64,000 nucleotides of DNA from Oreohelix idahoensis (Eukaryota; Mollusca; Gastropoda; Stylommatophora; Oreohelicidae). A program made the translations under genes and the position numbers. Shown here piece by piece: positions 32,862 through 44,275 of the stretch (positions within the stretch are counted from its first letter, which is position 1; the number at the start of each line of letters is the position of its first letter). The notes below the pieces were generated by a model. It did no database searches and was not told the origin of the DNA. It saw only the letters and a program-made list of their open reading frames with translations. The DNA is taken from NCBI GenBank assembly GCA_024509875.1, contig JAMPIV010006394.1, forward strand, positions 248,001 through 312,000. Reading direction: 5' to 3'.

Positions 32862-33120
32862 ATTAAAAAGAAGAGAGAAAAGTGATACCTCGACATGTGA
32901 TAAGAAATAAGACAGCAGGATAGTTACAGGGCATGTAATTAGAAATAAGAAGTTGAGATACCTGGACATGTGATGACAAATAAGAAATAGGTTGAGATAT
33001 CTGGACAGGTGATAAGAAATAAGAAAGAAGTTGAGATACCTGGACATGTGATGAGAAATAAGAAACAGGTTGAGATATCTGGACAGGTGATACGAAATAA
33101 GAAAGAAGTTGAGATGTCAC
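32862..33120. repeat. Minisatellite, 39-bp unit, block 1 (about 6 units)
   Basis: Units of 'gagatacctggacatgtgat' + 'gagaaataagaaagaagtt'. The same unit forms a second block at 34905-35405. Confidence 0.93.
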
Positions 33121-33689
33121 ATAATAACTGGGTCGATCTCTTTTCCTCTACGGCAGTATTTAGTTACATTTTTGTGTGTACTAAATTACGTACATTTCCG
33201 TGGTCGGCCCTTTTCTTTTCATTCTATCAAGCATATATTTTGTACTTTCAAATCGTCTTACAATCCTCTCAGTGATAAGTCATCATGTTTGTTTGTTTAC
33301 CCGTTCATCCTTGCTGGAAAAGGAGACGGATGAGATAATATTAACCAACAATCATGTTGGAAAATGTCGGGTGTGCCCGACATTAGTCTACAGATTAGCA
33401 CAAAAATCGCCCAGCGAATTTATTTAATCGCTGATAAGGCTGATGTGCCTTCCTCGACCAGATGGGTAAACGAAGAATTTTGTTTGCGCAAGGGACGGGT
33501 AGTTAGATTACTCGCCTGCGAGACACATTTCTGGACAGACAAGAATGATATAATCGTTTCCGGTACACCTTGTTACAAAGACATTACTTTATATGAAAGT
33601 AATATGAAGTTATTTGTAAACATTGCCAAGAGAGGGACCGGATGTTTTCATTCTATATTTGGGAGACATGACCTCTGCAGTAACGCGCA
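33121..33689. other. Spacer with a 112-codon frame, unassigned
   Basis: A plus-strand frame at 33364-33702 has no recognised domain and overlaps the start of the R1 repeat copy. It may be a relic coding piece of that element; I do not call a gene. Confidence 0.35.
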
Positions 33690-34185
33690 AAAATTTCCAT
33701 GAGGAAATAATTTGAATTACCCCACAAAACACACATGTTTGAACCGATTGGCAGACATTCGGAATGAAGACACAACACCCCTTCCGATTGGAGCCCTGCT
33801 TAACATTGTAACAAATAAATGCGGGGAAAGATAGGCAATATAACCTGACACTTCAGCCATGTTAGACCACTGTGAAAATTCCCTCGCGCCAAGAAGACAA
33901 CCAGACTTGCCAGAGTAAAGAATAGTACCAGACCGCACCTTGTTTGAGCATTCTCAGGACTTAAAAGCCCAAGAAAATCTCTACCATTTTGACACGGAAA
34001 ACTGGAATCTGAGGGAACTGAAACACAAGTCAAAGTGGGAACTTACTGTTAAAGTAACAACACACCAGACCACGTGTAAAAGGCATCGTCAAGCTGCATT
34101 AAACTATTTCTCTGAGCTAGCAGTCGGTGAGCCTAAAGATTGGCTTGGTGGTACCAGTTGAGTGTACTATTTCTGGAACAAGTGA
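33690..34185 (+). repeat. Dispersed repeat R1, copy 2
   Basis: Aligns to 3245-3800 and then, without a gap, to 9150-9180. It gives the uninterrupted form of the repeat that is split in copy 1. Confidence 0.65.
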
Positions 34186-34904
34186 GGGTATAAGTGGCCT
34201 GAAGTCGACACTAGAAACCATCATCAGACGGGTCTTAGAGATGCGGGACCAACTTTGCAGTTACTCCCTAATTCTACTTGGAACGTGCTGCAACTCTTAA
34301 ATCTTGACCAGGAAACTGAGCAATCCAGTCATCTATCTGCAAAAAACCAAAACACCAGTGGGAGCAGAAACTTCATTGGCAGCTAAGTAGTCAAATAAAA
34401 GCTGCCAAGTAAAACTTCCCCTTATATAATTCCCATTAACATCATTTGATGATGACCAATTTTTGTTAAAGAATATTCAATTTTTAATAACTGTTAAATC
34501 CTAAGTGATTATTAAATTTGTTATTTATATCTATCCAAATGTAAAGTTGATTTAATCCTTATGAATGTGTTGTATCCGTATGTCTCAGACAATTTCTTAA
34601 ATACACTCAATCAGAGCTACTAAATAATAATAAGAGAAAATTCGCTGAATTAACTCAGCTGGGGGCTTGAACGAGCTTTTATAAGATTACATAATCCTTC
34701 ACAAAAGTTGTCGGCAGATCCTAGAGTTAACGCGCTCAGCCAGTGCAGCATTGTTCTCGCTTTTCTGAATATCTTGTGAAAACTACCTTGAGGTAGAAGC
34801 ATCATTATCTTTCTATCTACAACTCTGCCAAGAGCAATCTTGTGCGAAGGTAGACGCCTTTGAAGACTTACATCAGTTGCTCTTGAGCTTTGGCCCGAGA
34901 CATG
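34186..34904. other. Unassigned intron sequence
   Basis: AT-rich; nothing recognised. Confidence 0.3.
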
Positions 34905-35405
34905 AGATATCTGCACATGTGATGAGAAATAAGAAATAGGTTGAGATACCTGGACAGGTGATGAGAAATAAGAAAGAAGTTGAGACACCTGGACAAGTGA
35001 TGAGAAATAAGAAAGAAGTTGAGATACCTAGACAGGTTATGAGAAATAAGAAAGAAATTGAGATACCTGGACATGTGATGAGAAACAACAAAGAAGTTGA
35101 GATACCTGGACAGGTTATGAGAAATATGAAAGAAGTTGAGGTACCTGGACATGTGATGAGAAATAAGAAAGAAGATGAGATACCTCAACATGTGATCAGA
35201 AATAAGAAGTTGAGACACCTAGACATGTGATGATAAATAAGAAAGAAGTTTAGACACCTGGACAGCTGATGAGAAACAAGAAAGAAGTTGCGATACATGG
35301 ACATGTGATAAGACGCAAGAAAAAAATTATAGATACTTGAACATGTGATAAGAAAAGAATAAAGTAGAGAATACTGGACATGTGATAGAAAAAAAACATA
35401 AACCA
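34905..35405. repeat. Minisatellite, 39-bp unit, block 2 (about 13 units)
   Basis: Same unit and orientation as 32862-33120, with decay towards the right end. Frames reading MRNKKEVEIPGQV arise from the 13-codon period. Confidence 0.93.
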
Positions 35406-35574
35406 CGAGTAGAAATATTTGAACATAAAGGAAAATAAGAAAAAGTGGCAGATGTTTTTTTTTTTTTTTTTTTAATGGAGAAGTGGCTTAATCAACATTC
35501 AGTTAAAATTAATTATAAATTTTCAGACAAATGGGAGGCAGGGCATCCAGGTCACACACAAAATGATGTATACT

Positions 35575-35875
35575 ACCAGCTCAACAAGTGGTAATCTTAA
35601 GACTTCGCACGGGCCACAACAGATTGGGATACCATCTATTCCACAAGCTAAAGATAGGAACGACCAATGAGTGTAACTGTGGTACCGATAAAATGACTGC
35701 TGAACATCTGCTTCAAAGATGCCCAACATATGTGGAACAGAGAAAGCGCATATGGCCAATACCAGTACCGTTCGTGGACAAGCTGTACAGAGATGCAAAC
35801 AGCCTCAAGCTTACTGTGTTCTTTGAAATCATTCAAGCAGACGTCTGAGAGTGTACGACGAAGAAGAAGATACAT
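35575..35875 (+). pseudogene. Jockey/CR1-like LINE, C-terminal tail
   Basis: The frame to the TGA at 35846-35848 gives VILRLRTGHNRLGYHLF, CNCGTDKMTAEHLLQRCPTY and a final FEIIQADV. This is the cysteine-containing tail that follows the RT/RNase H part of jockey-type LINEs. The 3' end is a (GAA)n run (about 35861-35870). It is 5'-truncated; a stop lies just upstream in this frame. Confidence 0.8.
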
Positions 35876-35899
35876 TTTCATTTCAGTTATATCAATGTG

Positions 35900-38215
35900 T
35901 CTTTACTTAAAATCAATTCTCCTCTTCCTTTTTCCCGCCACAAATTCTTCTACCACTCATCATCATGTGACGTATTCTTTCCAGAACGTTGTCTCCATTA
36001 CAGCTGCTCTGAACGCATCACGATTCTGGGCAAGTCGACCTGCATCAGCCAAAGACAAGTTCAGACTCTCTGTGATGTCCTGGGTCCACCGTCGTCTAGG
36101 TCGACCCCTTCCCCTTTTTCCAGGGACCATGCCTTCCATCACTGTTTTTTCCAGACTATTATGTCTTTTTATATGACCGAAAAATTTCAGCTTCCTTATT
36201 GCGATGGTATTTAGGAGCCAATGTTCCTGTACATTTAGTGAGTGCAGTACTTCTCTGTTGGTCTTTTTTTCTGTCCAGGGTATTCTCAACATCCTTCTGT
36301 AGCATTTCATTTCGAATGATGTAATCTTTTTTGCAACTGTTTTACTGAGTGTCCAAGTCTCGCAGCCGTATGTTGCTACTGGAAATATACATGCTCTGAC
36401 CAGTTGTAACTTTGTTTCTTTGCTTGTGCCTTGCCATAGGTTTTTCATCTGTATTAGCTTATGTGAAGCAATTGCAAGTCTTCTTTTAATTTCTACTGCA
36501 CAGTCGCCAGAGCTGTTAATGATTGATCCTAAGTATTCGAATTCATTGACACTTTCCAGTTCTTCGTTATCAATTTCAATTTCTGGTTTGGTCTTTACTT
36601 TGTCTGTTGTCAATACTTTGGTCTTCTTGGTGTTTAGGTATAGATTCTGGGCCTCGCTGTGTTTTTTGGTGGACAGAAGTAATTGTTCAAGTCCTTCTGG
36701 GTTGGTCGATAGGAGGACTGTGTCGTCAGCATATCTGATTTCCGGGATCTGGTACCCGCCGATGTTAAATGAGTCAAACTCTGTGTGTTCTTGGTCATCT
36801 CTTACGTTTCTCATGATATTCTCGGCATAAATGTTAAACAGGTAAGGGGAAAGGGTACAGCCTTGTCTTACTCCTTTCTGTACTTCAAACCATTCTGATG
36901 TTTCCCCCTCTATTCTTACGGCTGCCTGTTGTTCTTGGTACAGCAGTGCGATGAGTTGTATAAGGTGGTTTGGAAATCCCATATTTTTCATAATAGCCCA
37001 TAACTGCTGATGTTGTACACAATCGAAAGCTTTTGTGTAATCAATGAAACAAGTATGTAGGTCAACGTTGAATTCTCTACACTTTTCTATGATGATCCTC
37101 ATGTTGAATATATGATCCCTAGTGCCTCTACCTGGTCGAAAACCCGCCTGTACTTCATTTATTTCTGTTTCTAGCTTTTGTTGCATCCTTTTCATTATGA
37201 TTTGTAAAAGTATTTTGCTGGCATGGCTTATAAGAGCTATAGTTCTGTAGTTTGTGCACAGTTTCAGGTTGCCCTTTTTTGGCAAGGGTATGTAAATTGA
37301 TCTTTTCCATTCCTTGGGCCAAATTCCGCTTTGCCAGATCTTGCAGCATAATGCATGGTATATACGAGCGCTGCCTTCTCTTCCTGCCTGTATCATTTCA
37401 GCTGTTATTTCATCACAACCAGGAGATTTTCCACTTTTTAAGTGTTTGATTGCATTCCGGACTTCCTCTATGGTAGGTTCTGGTTCACGTTCCGCTTCAT
37501 TCATGACGTTGTTATCTGCCGCTTTGTTTATTTCCGTATACATTTCTTGACAGTACTCCTTCCATCTGTTCAGAATATCTTTACGTTCTGTTAGAGTGTC
37601 GCCTTTCTTGTCGTTTATTGCTCGAGGTGATGATTTAAAGTTGCTGTTTTTCAATGTTCTTACTTCAGAAAACATATTCTTACTCAATCCCTGTTCGCGC
37701 ATTTCCTCTATTTTCCTGCAGGTGTCGTTTATGTATTGTTGTTTGTCTTGTCTGACTCGTTTTTTAATCTGCTTTGTGTATTCCTTGTACAACTCCTGAT
37801 TTTCTGTATCTTTTTTGGACTTCATTTTTCTTCTCTCTACCACCAACTTCAGTGTTTCGTCTGAGATGTATTCTCGTCTCTTTATGCTTCTTTTAGGAAT
37901 TAACCTCTGTGCATTTGTAATATATACATCTCTGATGTTATTAGCAAGTTCATCTGGTGTCATTTCCTCCTGTACTGCCATAAGAATGTCAAATTTGTTC
38001 TGAATATCGACACTGTACTCTTCTGGTATGGCGCTTGTGTCATAACGTATTACTTTGTCGCTTGTAACGACTTTTTTCAATTTGATCTTGAAGTTTGCAG
38101 CAAGAAGTTCATGGTCGGAGTCACAGTCTGCTCCTGGGAACGTCTTGATGGATGAGATACAAGATCGCCACCTTTGTTGTATTAAGATATAATCTATTTG
38201 GTTCTTGCTTTTTAT
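35900..38215 (-). mobile_element. LINE-C, RTE/BovB-like, 5'-truncated
   Basis: Minus-strand non-LTR element with a single long open frame covering the end of the endonuclease, the whole RT domain and the C-terminus. Its 3' end is near 35900 by the end of coding homology plus a short (ATG)-rich tail. The 5' boundary is near the TGA at 38216-38218, where endonuclease homology stops. It lies in the large intron of the host gene, in the same orientation as the gene. Confidence 0.85.
35963..38215 (-). pseudogene. LINE-C ORF2: endonuclease end + reverse transcriptase
   Basis: About 750 codons stay open. The first 45 codons carry endonuclease end motifs (NQIDYILIQQRW, GADCDSDHELLAANF). The RT domain follows: GKSPGCDEITAEM, PLPKKGNLKLCTNYRTIALI, FIDYTKAFDCV (motif A), GVRQGCTLSPYLFNIYAENI and EIRYADDTVLL (motif C). 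The tail has YGCETWTLSK, FFGHIKRHNSLEKT and KRGRGRPRRRW, which closely follows the BovB/RTE pattern. No stop or frameshift interrupts RT, so decay is slight, but without most of the endonuclease the copy cannot be autonomous. Confidence 0.87.
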
Positions 38216-38218
38216 TCA

Positions 38219-38887
38219 GATTAGCCATTATGGATTTCTTGGCATTGTACATCCAGTAGTTTGCCATTGCTTTCTGGATGGTTCTGGCCGCTTACCATTA
38301 CAGTCCGTGGTGCGCCCTCAGCCCGATACCACTAAGTCTGAGAAATTCCTGAGAGATCAATGACTACGAGCAAATATTCTTCTATCATCAATCACACCAG
38401 GCCCATTAGTCTGCCAATCTTCGAACCTTAAAGTTGCGCGTGCGGTCTTTTATTTCTGCCAAAGCTAACACCTGCCGCCGATGTTTCTTTTTTCTTCTTC
38501 CTTTACAGTGTCTACTTTCGACTGTTTACTCCGTCTTAGTGTTGCATCATGAGCCTCCTTAACAACAGGGCAGGATTATCCGTTAGGCTGAGTAGGCTGA
38601 AGCCTAGGGGCATTAAAGCAACCTCAGACCTATAATATAACCGACTATGTTGAACGGAACGCGCCTCGCCACAACTTTATATTAAAAAAAGCCTAGGGGC
38701 GCGTGCATTAGTTTTTAAAAACTGTAAAAATACATATTTTTTTCCCTCAATAAAATGTGTTTATTATGTTAACCTTAATAATAATAATAATAAATAATAC
38801 CAATAAACATTAATAAATAAAAATAATTACTAATAAAAGAGGCAAGCAATGCTAACAAATAAACATATCAATCTATTAATAATAATG
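38219..38887. other. Unassigned, AT-rich
   Basis: Just beyond LINE-C the minus strand reads 'cagaaagcaatggcaaacta', a phrase seen in tails of other RTE elements, so this could be another LINE remnant. (AAT)n-rich sequence lies at 38778-38880. Confidence 0.35.
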
Positions 38888-39165
38888 GGAGCCGCGCTGG
38901 TGTAATGGCTACGGCGTTGTACTGGCGACCAGGTTTTCATGGTTCAAACCCGGGCGTCAGCGTTTGAAGGAATGTTTACGACCGGAAATTTGACTAAATA
39001 ACCTGAACGGCTCCTGCACATAAATCCCGTGTGGATGGAAAGCAGCGAAGCTCCTGACCGGGTTGGAAGGAAAGTCCACTGATCCCCCAGCCTCGCAATG
39101 ACATGTCATTGGGCCAAAAGAGCTGGAAAGCTCGAGTGCCGCTGGTTAAAAAAAAAAAAAAAATT
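38888..39165 (+). repeat. tRNA-derived SINE, family 2, copy 1
   Basis: 'gggagccgcgctggtgtaat' head, B-box-like 'ggttcaaacccggg', body 'aacctgaacggctcctg', and an A-run at 39150-39162. A second copy is at 42145-42440. Confidence 0.8.
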
Positions 39166-39371
39166 TAATAATAATAGTATATACTATCACCATGTTAAGG
39201 GGTTTGAAAAGAAAAATTAAAATCATTGCCCATTTGGTGAAAAAAAAGGGGTGGGGGGCAAACACCAAAAAGCCTAGAGGCCCTACTTGGATAAATTCGC
39301 CCTATGCTTAAAAGAGGACCGTCTTTCGTCTTGGATGACTGAAAATAATTTTAATCATTTACTTTGGTTAA

Positions 39372-39451
39372 ACAGCCGATAGGATAGTCTGGCGCTCTCT
39401 CTTCCAAACCTCTACACCTCACGGTAGAAGGGGAACGACTAAGTAAGTAAG
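39372..39451 (+). mobile_element. LINE-B, 80-bp 5'-truncated copy
   Basis: Equals the last 80 bp of LINE-B including the (TAAG)n tail. 12-bp target duplication tactttggttaa at 39360-39371 and 39452-39463. Confidence 0.93.
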
Positions 39452-39463
39452 TACTTTGGTTAA

Positions 39464-39959
39464 TTTGTCTACATTTGCTGTAAATATTTTTGGCTTCTTC
39501 AGGGTGGTAGGCGGCCCCGTCGTGCTTGGTAGGTTTCGCTTCTCTTTTACTCGAAAGGTGTCGAGAATAGCCCTTTTCTCTTCTGCCCGAAGGCATTTAT
39601 AGAGATCTGCCCTAAAAGAGGGCTATAACGTCCTTGTTTACCCGAAGGTGTAGAGGAATACGCCGGAGTGAGCATCACCCAAACAGACACGCCACAATGT
39701 TTCAGAATTCATAAACACACGGGGAAGAAAACTGGAGATATAACTAAAAATGGATAAAGAAGACATAGAAAGACTTTGAGCTGATAGCACAGAACTGGAG
39801 GACTTGGCATGAGTTTGTTGAAGGCGTATGCTCCTTGGATAGCAGAAGGGCAAAGGCATGCTATGACAAGAGGTTCTGATTACTTCAGCTTCTCTTCTAC
39901 CATTCCCCTCTATCTTCTCTTTGCCCACCCTTTTCTTCTATTAGGTTAGTATTATTAGA
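39464..39959. other. Unassigned intron sequence
   Basis: No gene or repeat family recognised. Confidence 0.3.
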
Positions 39960-40200
39960 TTTCCTTTATCGCTCTCAGTGAAGCATGGAGTCACCACTGC
40001 CGCTGGGCCCCTTGCAGGCAGCCTGCACCAAAACATTAATATGTTCTTGTTGCTGTGGTTTCTGTATCAATTTGTTTTACGTGATGAGGTTGCCTGCCTT
40101 ATGGACAACCTCATATTAGTCGCCTCTATAAGACATGAGGCAGCAATATTCTTACTTTGTCTCCTCAGATACCCCCGTGAACTACTACTGTTTGTTAATT
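39960..40200 (+). repeat. Core-SINE copy
   Basis: 'gtgaagcatggagtcaccac', 'ttgctgtggtttctgtatca', 'ttttacgtgatgaggttgcc' and 'atattagtcgcctctataag' in the family order. Confidence 0.75.
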
Positions 40201-40357
40201 AATGAACCCCGTTTTCTGTGCTTTCGTAAATCTGCAGCTAAATACCATATCTTTTACAGGTAGTTTTTCCCGCCACTGAACGCATTTATGATACATGCAG
40301 CGCTCTTTAAAAAAAAAACGTAGCCCAAAATCCCAGTACTAAATAATCTATACTTAC

Positions 40358-40958
40358 TTTTCACTAAGCGGCGGTTCCACAGGCTGGTCCCCTCCTTGTA
40401 TAGTCTTGGGCGAATCATTTTCCCCGTCACCATCTCGTTCTTGTTTGTCATCGTTGTCGTCATTAGGCGAGCCTTCATTTAACATTCGCATTTCCCTTTC
40501 TAAGGCCTCCCTCTCCAACATCTCCAGGTACCCTAGAATGCCTCGTGATCTCCTACACTGATGGCTTCCGACTCCATAGTAAACTCTCGGCTCTTCTTTG
40601 GTGTTCCGATCATCGCTGTCCCCATCGCTTTTCGTCTTACCATCCTCTTCAACATCTCCGTCGGAAATAACATCATGCTCAATGTTGTCGTCATCGTCAT
40701 CAGAAGGGGAGTGAAGTTTCTGAAGAATCAGCGTGCGGTCCGGGGTGGTCGGGGTTTGATCGTACGAGGATAAGCTGCTGAAAGATCCCTTGCGCGGGCT
40801 GAAGAAATCCGAGGTCAAGGACAGCTTCTCCAGTGATATGCTGGTGGTGTTTCCATTGATGATTGAGCTGTCGTTGTTGTTGTTGACGTGCAAAAGGTGG
40901 TGCGCGCGGTTGAAGAAATAATTGGGGTTGGAGAAGCTGGTGTAAACAGCGTCTGGAT
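40358..40958 (-). CDS. Host gene exon 1 (acidic, Ser-rich segment)
   Basis: The acceptor is 'tttatttgttgcag' and the donor is GAAAA followed by gtaagta, so the apparent stop codon just beyond is in the intron. The 601 bp carry two bases of a split codon, 199 codons and two bases. It begins PDAVYTSFSNPNYFFNRAHH, continues with an N-rich stretch and a serine-rich stretch (LTSDFFSPRKGSFSSLSSYD). It then has an acidic segment (SDDDDDNIEHDVISDGD), a likely helix (GILGYLEMLEREALEREMRM) and an acidic Asp-rich end. Codon use is GC-richer than the flanking AT-rich DNA. Function of this part is not recognised. Confidence 0.8.
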
Positions 40959-41189
40959 CTGCAACAAATAAACGTATATTAATTAATTTTCTTTACAATA
41001 AATCTACACGTAATGAACAAAGACAACTGTCAATATGAAATTCTGATAGTAACGAGAATTACTTCTTATCTGGTGTGAATTAGTTGAAGGTAAGCGCTCC
41101 ACAGGGATCCAAAGGACAATGCTGCATGAATGAATGAATTATTAAATGAATTAATAAAAGTAGAGTTTGGGCCCTTTAAAAAATACGGA

Positions 41190-41400
41190 GCTACCACTAC
41201 AGATGGCTCTTGCGAAGGAATCTGGCACAAAAACACTTGATGTTCTCTCGCAGTGGTGGGCTTTGTGGCACCTTGTTTTACACAAGGAGGTTGCTAGCCT
41301 CGTGCACAACCTGCCTAGTCGGAGAAGTGGCGCTATCTGTTTCCAACTACTCAGAGACTCCCAAAAACTACTCAGAGCGGTTCATAACAACGGGAGTAAG
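41190..41400 (+). repeat. Core-SINE copy
   Basis: 'ctaccactacagatggctct', 'tcgcagtggtgggctttgtg', 'gttttacacaaggaggttgc' and 'tagcctcgtgcacaacctgc' in the family order. Confidence 0.7.
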
Positions 41401-41814
41401 ACCGGTGTGAAAACTGTCATAATCAAAGATTAAAACCAGGGGGAATACTTTCATAACCACAGAAATAAGACCGAGGTTTATACTTCCATAACCAAGGGAA
41501 TAATACCGGTCTGAATGCTTCCATAACCAAGACCACCCTACTTCATTTCCGTACGATGTCTGTAGTTTGACCCGTCAGCGTTCAATCACACGATCGAGAC
41601 GGTGATCGAATGAGAAAGAGAGATTGAGGTGACTAGGTTGTTCAGAGTTTAAGCTCCTAGATGCGGGACAATTTTCTACAAACACACGAGAAAATGTCGC
41701 TGCAGGATGAAGGATGCATGTGGATGGACAAATGGAAGAAAGCGCTAGACACAGGAGATGAGCATAACTGTGTAGTCACTGATTTCGTGCAAGCAATCAA
41801 GAGTTCTAGACCAG

Positions 41815-41945
41815 AAGCGTAAAAGGTAAAGGTAGTCTTATAGCAGATACTGTCGTAGGGGAGTGGAGCGTTGTTAGAGACTTCACCATACTAGGTTCAG
41901 CCTCGTGAGGTGGGGTGATCAGTTTCCTTCCTACTAGAAGCGTAC
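41815..41945 (-). repeat. tRNA-derived SINE, family 1, partial copy 4
   Basis: 'gtagtcttatagcagatact' 'gtcgtagg', 'gttagagacttcaccatact' and 'cctcgtgaggtggggtgatc' match the tail half of the inverted copies at 27335 and 28045. Confidence 0.6.
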
Positions 41946-42144
41946 AGACTGTAAATGCAGGCAATGAAACAAGCCGGATGGAAAACACCAAGAAAGATAT
42001 TCTCTCCCCCCACAAAAAAGACTTGATAATTGTCTTCATAGGGTACCACGCCCAGGACTGACTGGCAATTACCAACAAAGATTTTTGAAGAAGAAAGAGA
42101 ATTAGAAGCAAACAGCGTGAAACATAAATATTAGATATATCATC

Positions 42145-42440
42145 GGGAGCCGCGCTGGTGTAATGGTTACTGCGCTGGCGATCGGGTGATCCAGGTTCAA
42201 GCCCGGGCGAGGACATTTGAAAGAGTGTCGTCGACCTAGACTTGGACCGGATTAATTCGAGCCCTAGCGAAGACATCTGAAAGGTGCCGTCGAGCAGGGC
42301 TCGAATTAACCTGAACGGCTCCTGAGCCGACCCAGCTCTAATGGGTACCCTCCGAAGACGGCGAGTATCTGCCTGAATGGCGAGTGGACACCTGTCATTG
42401 TACATGGATAAAAGGGATACACACGTAAAAATCAGTCTCA
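42145..42440 (+). repeat. tRNA-derived SINE, family 2, copy 2
   Basis: The head 'gagccgcgctggtgtaatgg' 'ttactgcgctgg' and B-box-like 'ggttcaagcccgggcg' match 38888-39165. It contains an internal near-duplication ('ttcgagccctagcgaagaca' versus 'ttcaagcccgggcgaggaca'). A long minus-strand open frame across it (41806-42450) is incidental. Confidence 0.8.
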
Positions 42441-42519
42441 TGTTAGACATACTAACCGGAGATTCTCACCTCGAGTAATAGCGGGCGTACGTTAAAAAAA
42501 ATAATATATATATATCAGT

Positions 42520-42960
42520 ATCCTTCAGCTCCCCACAGAGCAATAGCCCTTCAACAAACTTACGTCAAGTCCTCCTTTGGCGCGCATCAACTCAAGGCCT
42601 ATCCATATCTTCCAAATCATTTCCATTTCTGCCTGCAGCCCTTTTTCTCCCAAAGTTTTTTCGATCTACTTCAGCTTTCCTTACCCTGGGGAGTCCAAAA
42701 CAAGGACTGCCTTGTAATGCTATCAACAGGTTTCCTCAACGTGTGTCCTATCCATCGCCAGCGTCTTCTTCTCACCTCCTGGTCCACTTGTACTTGTCTG
42801 GTTCTTGTCATCAGTTCCACCATTGGTGATCTTGTACCATTTCTTTCCTACTATTCTACGCACGCGCCCATTTATGAATGTCTGTAACTTCTTCACTGTT
42901 CTGTTTCTTATTCTCCATGCTTCACAGCCATACAATAGGACCGACTTGTATAATACTACG
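42520..42960 (-). pseudogene. LINE-A tail fragment
   Basis: Minus-strand protein includes MYGCEAWRIRNRTVKKLQTF and KKWYKITNGGTDDKNQTSTS, the C-terminal part of the LINE-A protein. Confidence 0.82.
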
Positions 42961-43029
42961 TTACTCCACCTTTATGCCGCAACAACTTTCACCTCTGTTC
43001 TGCAGTATTAAGGTGCTTCCTTTCCTACA

Positions 43030-43275
43030 AGAAACGCCCCGTGTAATTCCCGGGCGTCTCTGGGCAGAAAGAAGAGGTGTACAACCTCCTCGTGCATGTC
43101 AAAAGACACGACTTTTAAGAGTTGTGCATGGGACTGGCAACCTCATCGTGTAACACAAACTGCTTCAGGAACAGCCGCTGCTATGGCACATGAATTCTTC
43201 AGCGAAGGCTTCCTGCAAGGGGGACAAGCTGCAGTGGTCGCTCCATGCTCCATAAGGAGCCAAATGGAAAATAAT
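43030..43275 (-). repeat. Core-SINE copy (inverted)
   Basis: Minus strand: 'ggctccttatggagcatgga', 'ttcatgtgccatagcagcgg' and 'gaggttgccagtcccatgca' in family order. Confidence 0.75.
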
Positions 43276-43794
43276 TATGATGACTGATGTTGAAACGGAC
43301 CTCATGCTCTATTCTTGCGTCACAAAGGGTGGACATGTTAATAATCACGCGCAAAAAAAAAAAAACTCAGATTATTAAAGATCTCGAGAAGACCTCGCGC
43401 AAAATATTAGAGACCTGAAATAAAGCCCAGAAAGCCCTGAGGTTCAGTGCTAGGATAGGATAAAAACAGAAGCTCTTCAAACGTTATAAGCGACGTTCTC
43501 TACTTCATTACCTTCCAGGGCCCGAGGCATCGGATCTTAATATCGCTGAAATGATTCTGAAAAAAAGGCTGGGTGAATTTAGGAGGTCTGTATGCAATAA
43601 GCCGAGATGTAAGTCTTTGAGAACGACTAAGTATTTCTGACTCCGGACATACATTTTAATGCTGAAAACACCGTTGAAATTTTTTTTTTTTACTTCTCTG
43701 GTTGGAGTGAGGAAGGTCACATGCCTGAGTCTTCATACTGTCCCTGCGTTTGCTATTTAAAAAGCTTGGTACACCACTGCGTTTGACCTTTGTA
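43276..43794. other. Unassigned
   Basis: Nothing recognised apart from A- and T-runs. Confidence 0.3.
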
Positions 43795-43925
43795 AGGCAG
43801 TCTGTACGACGAAACTTCATTTGCTCTTGCAGCCGTAGTTTCTGTAGCGATTTATTTTACAAGAACAGGTAGCCAGCCCTCCTCAGTAGCCTTTTACGAC
43901 AGGCGTCGTAAGTAACATTGCTCCA
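43795..43925 (+). repeat. Core-SINE 3' half
   Basis: 'tttgctcttgcagccgtagt' 'ttctgtagcgattt', 'cagccctcctcagtagcctt' and 'ttacgacaggcgtcgtaa'. Confidence 0.7.
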
Positions 43926-44004
43926 ATACTTGATTCCCCCTCCCCACTGCTGACGTTTGGAATCTACGCCACTGACACGCTTAAGTATACAATGAATGTT
44001 CCAA

Positions 44005-44275
44005 GTACATCATCATCATCACCCTTCAGCTCCCGCAAAGAGCACTGGCGTTCAACAAACTTATGCACAGTTTTCCAGTCCCTTGCCTTTCCACTCTTCT
44101 TCATTCATTTCACGTCTGCCTCCAGTTCTCTTTTTCGTGTGTTTTTGGTCTTCCTGAGCAAGGACTGTCTGGTAATGCTATCAACAGGTTTCCTCAATGC
44201 GTGTCCCACGCATCTCCAGCGGCGTCCTCTCACCTCCTGCTCCACCGACGCCCGTCTGGCTCCTGTCACCACACT
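44005..44275 (-). pseudogene. LINE-A tail fragment
   Basis: Minus-strand frame with RGRRWRCVGHALRKPVDSIT, the GH-box region of the LINE-A C-terminus. The left edge is a (CAT)n run, probably the element's 3' tail. It abuts the next tandem array. Confidence 0.8.

Larger units (their letters stand above)
22971..40958 (-). other. Host gene, three internal exons (minus strand)
   Basis: Exons at 40358-40958, 27180-27285 and 22971-23046 have AG acceptors and GT donors, and the reading phase agrees at both junctions. Exon 1 ends with two bases (aa) completed by the first base (g) of exon 2, giving K. Exon 2 ends in phase 0 and exon 3 starts in phase 0. Introns are 13,072 bp and 4,133 bp and are mostly repeats. 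The joined protein segment is Ser/Asp/Glu-rich and ends in LPEGWQKHE, which reads as the first strand of a WW domain. Earlier and later exons were not found in the window. Possible identity: Fe65/APBB-type adaptor (tentative). Confidence 0.75.

Noticed and set aside
33364..33702. 112-codon plus-strand frame as a gene
   Set aside because: No recognisable domain, and it runs into a dispersed repeat.
40354..40356. TAA as the true stop of the acidic host protein
   Set aside because: It overlaps a strong splice donor (gtaagta), and the phase matches the next exon exactly.
41806..42450. 214-codon minus-strand frame as a gene
   Set aside because: It spans parts of two SINEs and has no domain.
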